Of a DNA stretch of 6,024 nucleotides, positions 1 through 4,758 are shown piece by piece (position 1 is the first letter of the stretch; each line of letters begins with the position of its first letter). Position numbers and translations under genes: made by a program. Below the pieces are notes generated by a model. It was not told the DNA's origin. It saw only the letters and a program-made list of their open reading frames with translations, and did no database searches. Source of the stretch: an uncultured Bacilli bacterium (lineage in GTDB: Bacteria > Bacillota_I > Bacilli_A > RF39 > UBA660); NCBI GenBank assembly GCA_948497845.1, contig CAOOMX010000011.1, positions 1-6,024 on the forward strand. The letters are read 5' to 3'.

Positions 1-17
1 TTCTCTTCTTTAAAAAA

Positions 18-1474
18 CTAATCTCTTGGCTTCATTGTTGGGAATAAAATAACTTCTCTTATATTTTCAGCTCCTGTTAATAACATAACTAAGCGATCAA
101 TTCCCATTCCCATTCCCCCAGCTGGAGGCATACCATATTCTAATGCTTCAACATAATCGATATCCATTTCATTTGCTTCTTCATTACCAAGATCTTTTTC
201 CTTTAACTGATTTTCAAATCTTTCATATTGATCAATTGGGTCATTAAGTTCAGTAAAATGAAAAGTTCAAATCTTTGTGTAAATCTAGGATCTTTATCAT
301 CCTTTTTAGCCAAAGGACTAATTTCTACAGGATGACCAAATACAAAAGTTGGATCTACAATCGTATCTTCAACATACTTTTCAAAAAAAGCATTTACAAT
401 ATGACCATAACTAAAATGACTTTCCACTTCAATACCATGTTCACGAGCTAAACTAGCTGCTTCTTCAAAATCAGTAATTTTAAAGAAATCAATACCTGTT
501 TGTTCTTTAATCAAATCAACCATATGTGCTCTTTTAAAACCAGGAGCCAAACTAATATGATGATTTAAAAAGTCTACTTCATAACATCCATTTAAGCTTT
601 TACAACAACTACTAACAATGCCTTCAGTTAAATCCATCATTCCTTCTAAATCAGAATAAGCTTTATAAACTTCAATGGTTGTAAATTCTGGATTATGCTT
701 ACGATCCATCCCTTCATTTCTAAAAAGTCTACCTATTTCATAAACAGCATCCATACCACCAACTAAAAGTCTTTTCAAATTTAATTCAGTGGCAATTCTT
801 AAATACATATCAATGTTTTGTGTATTATGATGGGTAATAAAAGGTCTTGCTGCAGCTCCTCCTAAAACAGTTCCCAGAATAGGAGTTTCTACCTCCGTAT
901 ACCCTAAATTATCTAAATATAACTGAATCGTACGAATAATTTTAGGTCTAGCAAAAGCAATACGTCTTGCATCATCATTCATAATTAAATCAACATAACG
1001 TCTTCTAAAACGTTCTTCAACATCTGTTAAACCATGATATTTTTCAGGTAAAACTTTTAAAGATTTAACTAAATGTGTATATTCTATACATTTAACTGTT
1101 ACTTCATTCGTTTGGGTTAACATTACTTTTCCTTTTACTCCTACAATATCACCAACATCAGCAGATTTAAACAAAGAATAAACTTCTTCTCCCACATCAT
1201 TAATAGAAATATAAACTTGTATATTCCCCAATTTATCTTTCAAAGAAAAGAAAGATGCTTTCCCCATTTTACGAATAAACATAATTCTTCCTGCAATGGT
1301 AACATTTTTTTCTAAACTTTCCACTTCTTCATGGCTCTTATCTTTAACTGATGCTTTAATATCCATAGATAAATCAGTCACATCAAAACGATGACCAAAA
1401 GGATCAATTCCTAAAGCCTTTATTTTTTCTACTTTTTCTCGGCGAACAAGCTCTTGTTCTGTAAATTCTCTCAT
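18..1474 (-). pseudogene. lysS: Lysyl-tRNA synthetase (class II), frameshifted by a short internal deletion
   Basis: LysRS charges tRNA-Lys with lysine in the cytoplasm. Seen: an N-terminal OB-fold anticodon-binding domain (about residues 55-140), then the class II catalytic core with FRRRYVDL (156-163), ETPIL (196-200), GGAAARPFITHHN (205-217), motif 2 RLFRNEG...HNPEFTTIEVY (249-270) and DPRFTQRFELFI (395-406). The family then has roughly VGREHANA followed by FTELNDP. Here FELFI is followed almost directly by FTELNDPIDQ in another frame, consistent with a net loss of about 25 nt near 257. The original frame runs on for a foreign tail and stops at 203 (423 residues). The other frame continues from 257 to a TAG at 18-20 and encodes motif 3 (GMGMGIDRLVMLL). 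Restored length would be about 493 residues, normal for LysS. The ATG start has an AGGAAG ribosome site at 1484-1489. The truncated product lacks motif 3 and should be inactive. An assembly error or strain variant is the alternative. Identity is certain; true inactivation is not. Confidence 0.9.
252..262 (-). other. Deletion and frameshift junction in lysS
   Basis: On the minus strand the reading frame for FELFI ends here and the frame for FTELNDP begins here, with a shared run of Ts so that the exact breakpoint is ambiguous by a base or two. The upstream frame has codons ending at positions congruent with 203, and the downstream frame with 18. The offset fits loss of 1 modulo 3 nucleotides, which matches eight missing codons plus one base. 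No protein similarity is lost on either side apart from this segment. Confidence 0.85.
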
Positions 1475-1495
1475 ATATGCTCACTTCCTAAGTAC

Positions 1496-1504
1496 ATTTT
1501 AACA
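1496..1504 (-). promoter_or_regulatory. Possible extended -10 element for lysS
   Basis: The minus strand reads TGTTAAAAT, a TGn extended -10 with hexamer TAAAAT, between the upstream terminator and the lysS ribosome site. The region 17 bases upstream (inside the terminator hairpin) has no good -35. Transcription would start around 1488-1490, giving a leader of about 15 nt with the ribosome site almost at its 5' end. This is the only room for a private lysS promoter, so the call rests partly on need. Readthrough from upstream is the alternative. Confidence 0.35.
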
Positions 1505-1505
1505 C

Positions 1506-1542
1506 AAAAAAACAATCTTAGAAACCTAAGATTGCTTTTTTT
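1506..1542 (-). terminator. Intrinsic terminator of the NPKTG surface-protein gene
   Basis: A perfect 9-bp stem (CAATCTTAG at 1513-1521 with CTAAGATTG at 1526-1534) encloses a 4-nt loop. It is flanked by seven Ts on each strand (1506-1512 read on minus, 1536-1542 on plus), so the structure could work in both directions. It lies directly after the TAG stop of the surface-protein gene at 1543, so its main job is presumably to end that transcript before lysS. Confidence 0.85.
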
Positions 1543-2070
1543 CTATATTTTGTATAACTTTGTATTCTTCTTTGAAACAACGTATACACCACATGCTGCA
1601 ACTGCTCCACATGCAATTATAGCAAGTGGTATAGTAGCACCAGTTTTAGGATTTTCTTCTGGCTTTATATCTACAGTAACATTTGCATAACCTGTAGGTT
1701 GTAATTCGATTTTACAATCTTTAGCATCTTTTGGAACATTAATAACAATCGTCGCAAGCTCTACTCTTGTACCAGAAGTACTAGTAGCAGCCATTAATTG
1801 AAGTGTATTTCCAGTTCCCATATTTGTAAATCCTTCCGCAGGCTTAATTGAATCTATCGTCAATCCTGGTGAAAGATTTAGGTTAGCACTAAAGCTTGTA
1901 ACAGCGACAGAATCCCCAGTCAAAGCAAGCTTACAAGTTGTTTGACAAGTATCACCATTATCTGTACACTTTTTGTCACAAGTAAAATCTGTTTTAACTG
2001 TAGCAGCTCCTACAGACATTGGTAAAATAAGGGCAATCCCTATTACTAAAATACTCAAATACTTTTTCAC
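1543..2070 (-). CDS. Secreted cell-surface protein with C-terminal NPKTG sorting signal
   Basis: Predicted to be exported and then anchored by a sortase. With the GTG start at 2070 the protein has 175 residues: a signal peptide (KK, hydrophobic core, likely cut after the Ala at 22 or 23), a mature part of about 118 residues, NPKTG at 140-144, a hydrophobic segment (about 146-165) and a short basic tail KKNTKLYKI. The mature part has a cysteine-rich start (C31, C35, C42, C46, plus C119), then alternating strands (about 53-135). Phrases such as VTSFSANLNLSPGLTIDSI and TRVELATIVINV recall the cohesin-like or carbohydrate-binding beta-sandwich of other surface proteins; this is a resemblance by eye, not a firm assignment. 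GTG is preferred over the ATG at 2076 because AGGAG lies 8 nt before GTG but only 2 nt before ATG. It is divergent from a class B sortase gene, which probably anchors it. Ligand and role are unknown. Confidence 0.88.
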   Translation of the reverse strand: MKKYLSILVIGIALILPMSVGAATVKTDFTCDKKCTDNGDTCQTTCKLALTGDSVAVTSFSANLNLSPGLTIDSIKPAEGFTNMGTGNTLQLMAATSTSGTRVELATIVINVPKDAKDCKIELQPTGYANVTVDIKPEENPKTGATIPLAIIACGAVAACGVYVVSKKNTKLYKI

Positions 2071-2078
2071 ACACATCT

Positions 2079-2083
2079 CTCCT
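2079..2083 (-). promoter_or_regulatory. Ribosome binding site that decides the surface-protein start
   Basis: The minus strand reads AGGAG here. Spacing is 2 nt to the ATG at 2074-2076 and 8 nt to the in-frame GTG at 2068-2070. The GTG start also gives a standard signal peptide beginning M-K-K-Y instead of M-C-V-K-K, so it is the better start. Confidence 0.7.
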
Positions 2084-2100
2084 ATCTCTATTATGTCTAA

Positions 2101-2129
2101 ATTATATCATAAAAATACAAAAAACAACA
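2101..2129 (-). promoter_or_regulatory. Promoter of the NPKTG surface-protein gene
   Basis: The minus strand carries a perfect extended -10, TGATATAAT, at 2101-2109. The -35 is weak: either TGTTGT at 2124-2129 (17-bp spacing) or TTGTTT at 2122-2127 (15-bp spacing). The consensus extended -10 can compensate. The predicted start is near 2093-2095, giving a leader of about 24 nt that contains the AGGAG site. Confidence 0.65.
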
Positions 2130-2147
2130 TATTTTTTACAAAAATAT
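2129..2147. repeat. AT-rich inverted repeat between the two divergent promoters
   Basis: ATATTTTT at 2129-2136 is the exact reverse complement of AAAAATAT at 2140-2147, with 3 bases between. It lies between the predicted -35 regions of the surface-protein gene and of the sortase gene, where a shared regulator could bind. In such AT-rich DNA a match like this can arise by chance, so operator function is speculation. Confidence 0.4.
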
Positions 2148-2155
2148 ACTAAAAG

Positions 2156-2183
2156 TTGTAAATTTGTGTTATCATAATATAAA
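2156..2183 (+). promoter_or_regulatory. Probable promoter of the sortase gene
   Basis: TTGTAA at 2156-2161 and TATAAA at 2178-2183 are separated by 16 bp. Predicted transcription start is near 2190, leaving a leader of about 24 nt with AGGGAG at 2202-2207, 6 nt before the ATG. Several other AT-rich -10-like words lie nearby, so the exact element is uncertain. Confidence 0.5.
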
Positions 2184-2213
2184 GAATAATAGAAAAACAC
2201 TAGGGAGTATAGC

Positions 2214-3857
2214 ATGAAAAAAATATTAATAAGAATTAAAAATAATGAATTAATCTTTAAAGAAAGAATCAAATTACAAAAAGAATATAAAAATTTATTA
2301 AATACAAATGTTATTTCAAGCAATGAATTAGTTTTCTCTGACGATTATATAATAGAAAATCCTAACATTGTTAAAACATTCATCTCTGACTTATGTAAAA
2401 CCTACAGAGTTAACACTGCTATCATTGAAAATGCTACCTTAGAAAACATATTAATTCCTTTATTAGAAAAAAATGAATATATTACCAATTTAATTTTAAA
2501 AGAAGATCTTCCCTTAAGTTACTCTTTATGCGAAAAAATCATTACTACAAACATAAAAAGCATAAACTGTTATAATTTACAACCCTTCATGCTAGAATTA
2601 TTTGATAAACATAATATTATAGTAGAATCTAGAAATGAAATCTTATTTTTATCTAATTTTATGTTAGAAAACAATTTAAACATCTTCTCTAGTATTTTTT
2701 ATAAAATGACTTTAAAAATGACTTTCCCAATGAAAGAACAAGATGAAGAAGATTTCCAAACTTTCTGTAAGGTAAACAAATATTTAAAAACGATTCATGT
2801 AAACATGGCTTCATTAAGAGATTTAGAAAATATTATTGATACATTAAAGAAAAATAACAAAAGAAACATCAAAATATTAATTCATGATAATATAACTGAT
2901 ATGAAAACCATAGAATTTCTTAAAAACTTTAATCAAAAGAAAAAGAAAAGATACAAAATATATTTTAAACTAGCCTATAGTGAAGATTACATTAGCGAAA
3001 ATATTATAAAGCATACCAATAGCAAAATATTAAAAACATGTGGACTAATTATTATATTCATTATAATGATAACATTTGGCTATATATTTTATGATAATTA
3101 TACTTCTATGCAAAGTGACGAAATAATAAAAGACAGTATCTCCAAAGTAATAGAGATAACCGACGTAGATAAAATCATTGAAGATCTAGAGCTAGAAGGC
3201 CCTTCCATTGATAATGATAATAATGAATCAGATACCAATGAACCTAACAAAGATAATGAAGAACCGCCTAAAAAAGAAGTCATTAACAAGGATATCGTTT
3301 CATTATTAAGCGTGAATCCAGAAACAGCAGGATGGCTTGAAGTAAAAGGCACCAACATAGATTATCCTATAGTTAAAACAATAAATAATGAATACTATTT
3401 GAAACATAATTTTTATTTAGAAGATGACAACAATGGCTGGGTATTTATGGACTACCGAAATGAAATAGACAATTTAGATGACAATACCATTTTTTATGCC
3501 CACAACAGATACCATAGTGGAGTTATGTTTGGAACCCTACAAAACACTTTAAGAAAGAATTGGTATACAAATGAAGAAAATCACATCATAACTTACCGAA
3601 CTCTCTATCATACATATAAATTTAGAGTTTTCTCCATCTATAAAATATATAAAACAAATGATTACATGAGTACATTATTTACAAATGATGAAATACGTAG
3701 CAACTTTTATCAAATGTTAAAAGAAAGAAGCATTTACGACTTTGAAATTACCCCTACAGGAACAGACAAAATAATAACTCTTTCTACGTGTAAGGATGGA
3801 GATAATCGTATAGTTCTACATGCTGTTTTAGAAGAAAAAATAGACACAATCGAATAA
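2214..3857 (+). CDS. srtB: Class B sortase with a large N-terminal cytoplasmic domain
   Basis: Sortases are membrane-bound cysteine transpeptidases that cut a sorting signal and attach the protein to the cell wall. Seen in 547 residues: residues 1-270 without signal peptide, lysine-rich, with alternating strand-like and helix-like segments and unrecognised; one transmembrane helix (272-293); an acidic Asn/Glu-rich linker (about 300-360); and a class B sortase domain (about 364-541). The domain shows NPETAGWLEVKGTNIDYPIV, YYLKHNF, FMDYRN, catalytic His430 in FYAHN, MFGTL, Cys526 in ITLSTC and Arg532 in NRIVLHA, so the triad is complete. The basic residues before the helix put residues 1-270 in the cytoplasm and the catalytic domain outside. 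Usual class B sortases have about 220-260 residues with only a short N-terminal anchor, so this one is roughly twice as long. The neighbouring divergent NPKTG protein is the likely substrate. The symbol denotes the family, not proven orthology. ATG is supported by AGGGAG 6 nt upstream. Confidence 0.93.
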   Translation: MKKILIRIKNNELIFKERIKLQKEYKNLLNTNVISSNELVFSDDYIIENPNIVKTFISDLCKTYRVNTAIIENATLENILIPLLEKNEYITNLILKEDLPLSYSLCEKIITTNIKSINCYNLQPFMLELFDKHNIIVESRNEILFLSNFMLENNLNIFSSIFYKMTLKMTFPMKEQDEEDFQTFCKVNKYLKTIHVNMASLRDLENIIDTLKKNNKRNIKILIHDNITDMKTIEFLKNFNQKKKKRYKIYFKLAYSEDYISENIIKHTNSKILKTCGLIIIFIIMITFGYIFYDNYTSMQSDEIIKDSISKVIEITDVDKIIEDLELEGPSIDNDNNESDTNEPNKDNEEPPKKEVINKDIVSLLSVNPETAGWLEVKGTNIDYPIVKTINNEYYLKHNFYLEDDNNGWVFMDYRNEIDNLDDNTIFYAHNRYHSGVMFGTLQNTLRKNWYTNEENHIITYRTLYHTYKFRVFSIYKIYKTNDYMSTLFTNDEIRSNFYQMLKERSIYDFEITPTGTDKIITLSTCKDGDNRIVLHAVLEEKIDTIE

Positions 3858-3871
3858 CGTGTCTATTTTTT
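3835..3871. terminator. Bidirectional terminator overlapping two convergent gene ends
   Basis: AAAAAATAGACAC (3835-3847) and GTGTCTATTTTTT (3859-3871) form a perfect 13-bp arm pair around an 11-nt loop. The core is TAGACAC/GTGTCTA, with A/T runs giving a U-tract in either direction. The stop codon of the sortase gene (TAA, 3855-3857) is in the loop, and the TAG stop of the opposite gene (3863-3865) is in the stem. One hairpin therefore serves both convergent genes, whose coding ends are only 5 bp apart. Confidence 0.85.
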
Positions 3872-4669
3872 ACTAACTAATTCACTACTATACCAATGAT
3901 AATGTCCATTTTCAAACTTAAAAGTATGCATATATTGCTGCGCATTTTGCAATTTATTTTTTAAATAAATACCTCCTTGATTATTCTTAATATAATTATT
4001 TGGCTTCGTCTTTTTTTCATCATCATAACATTTAGTACTATCTTTTTCACACTTAATATAATAATCATAAATCAAAATCGTATTGTTATTATTAGCAATT
4101 ACATATTTACTATAAACTCTTTCTACAATAAAATCCATTTCTTTATCTGGCAAGTTTTTTTCATAAACGTAATAACCATCTTCATCAATATATTGTGCAT
4201 GGATTTTATTAGAAATAGAAAAACCAGTTCGAGGAAGTTTTTCATTTGACCCAAAAATCAATTTCCCAACGCTTTCAAAATCTTCCAACGAAATTTTATG
4301 TAAGGCTTTTATTCCATCAGTCTGTCCAGCAATACCCTTTGCTATCAATTCTTCATTTGTCAAAGAAAGCAATTTAAATTCATCATGATGAATTATATAA
4401 TTATAAATAATTTCTTGCACAACATCAAAAGCTAAATTTTGATATTTAGTATATGCAAAACCATACATTGTTGTCCTTCCAAATTGATCATAACTTGGAA
4501 TATAATTATAAAGAGCATCAACAAAATCATCATCTATTTTAGGATAATATGCATCCACTTCCTGATTTCCATCTTTATTGTCAAAAGAAAATATTTTAAC
4601 AAACAAAAACACAAATCCTACTACAAAAACAATAACAACACTCCACAAAAGAATTTTCTTTTTCTCCAT
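3863..4669 (-). CDS. Membrane-anchored extracellular protein of unknown function
   Basis: I do not recognise the family. With the ATG at 4669 the protein has 268 residues: a basic start (MEKKK), one hydrophobic helix at about 6-27 serving as an uncleaved anchor or signal peptide, and a hydrophilic domain predicted to lie outside. That domain is rich in Tyr, Asn, Lys and Asp. It seems helical at 48-135 and more strand-like at 157-265, with a C207/C214 pair that could form a disulfide. LPRTG occurs at 145-149 but is internal and not followed by a membrane segment. An in-frame GTG at 4678 would add three residues but lies inside the ribosome site, so ATG is preferred. It is convergent with the sortase gene and shares its terminator. 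Terminators at both ends suggest a single-gene transcript. Any role with the sortase is only suggested by position. Confidence 0.85.
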   Translation of the reverse strand: MEKKKILLWSVVIVFVVGFVFLFVKIFSFDNKDGNQEVDAYYPKIDDDFVDALYNYIPSYDQFGRTTMYGFAYTKYQNLAFDVVQEIIYNYIIHHDEFKLLSLTNEELIAKGIAGQTDGIKALHKISLEDFESVGKLIFGSNEKLPRTGFSISNKIHAQYIDEDGYYVYEKNLPDKEMDFIVERVYSKYVIANNNNTILIYDYYIKCEKDSTKCYDDEKKTKPNNYIKNNQGGIYLKNKLQNAQQYMHTFKFENGHYHWYSSELVSKK

Positions 4670-4674
4670 TTTCT

Positions 4675-4681
4675 TCACCCT
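4675..4681 (-). promoter_or_regulatory. Ribosome binding site that decides the start of the gene at 3863-4669
   Basis: The minus strand reads AGGGTGA, containing GGTGA, 5 nt before the ATG at 4667-4669. The alternative GTG start (4676-4678) is formed by the ribosome site itself and would have only a distant AGGA upstream, so the ATG is favoured. Confidence 0.7.
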
Positions 4682-4699
4682 AACTTTTATCCTAAATAT

Positions 4700-4728
4700 A
4701 TCATACTATACTTTATTATAGAATGCAA
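4700..4728 (-). promoter_or_regulatory. Possible promoter for the gene at 3863-4669
   Basis: On the minus strand TTGCAT (4723-4728) is followed after 17 bp by TATGAT (4700-4705). A perfect TATAAT at 4715-4720 is also present, but its -35 position would fall in the T-tract of the upstream terminator. Some promoter is expected here because a terminator ends the upstream gene at 4737-4758, but which element is used cannot be decided by eye. Confidence 0.35.
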
Positions 4729-4736
4729 TTTATTCG

Positions 4737-4758
4737 AAAAAAAAGATGCCTAAGCATC
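4737..4758 (-). terminator. Intrinsic terminator of the Ig-like membrane-protein gene
   Basis: Read on the minus strand, GATGC (4754-4758) pairs with GCATC (4745-4749) around a 4-nt loop, followed by eight Ts (4737-4744). The TGA stop codon (4757-4759) overlaps the first arm. The stem is only 5 bp, so efficiency may be moderate, but the position and long T-tract support the call. Confidence 0.7.

Noticed and set aside
1475..1542. T-box or lysine riboswitch upstream of lysS
   Set aside because: Fewer than 70 bases separate lysS from the upstream coding region and they are filled by a simple terminator; a T-box or L-box would not fit.
1454..1690. Plus-strand open frame of 78 codons
   Set aside because: It overlaps the terminator and lies antisense to lysS and the surface-protein gene; it has no ribosome site and a composition typical of antisense AT-rich frames.
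2102..2323. Minus-strand open frame of 73 codons, rich in Phe and Leu
   Set aside because: It is antisense to the sortase start and covers the divergent promoters; hydrophobicity arises from A-rich coding DNA on the other strand.
3098..3358. Minus-strand open frame of 86 codons, Ser-rich
   Set aside because: It is the antisense shadow of the acidic sortase linker.
4223..4237. LPRTG motif in the protein at 3863-4669, matching the LPxTG sorting signal
   Set aside because: It is in the middle of the predicted extracellular domain, about 120 residues from the C-terminus, with no hydrophobic segment or basic tail after it. It is probably a chance match.
3977..4753. Two plus-strand open frames (3977-4249 and 4439-4753), Ile- and Phe-rich
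   Set aside because: Both are antisense to the well-supported minus-strand gene and lack ribosome sites or recognisable domains.
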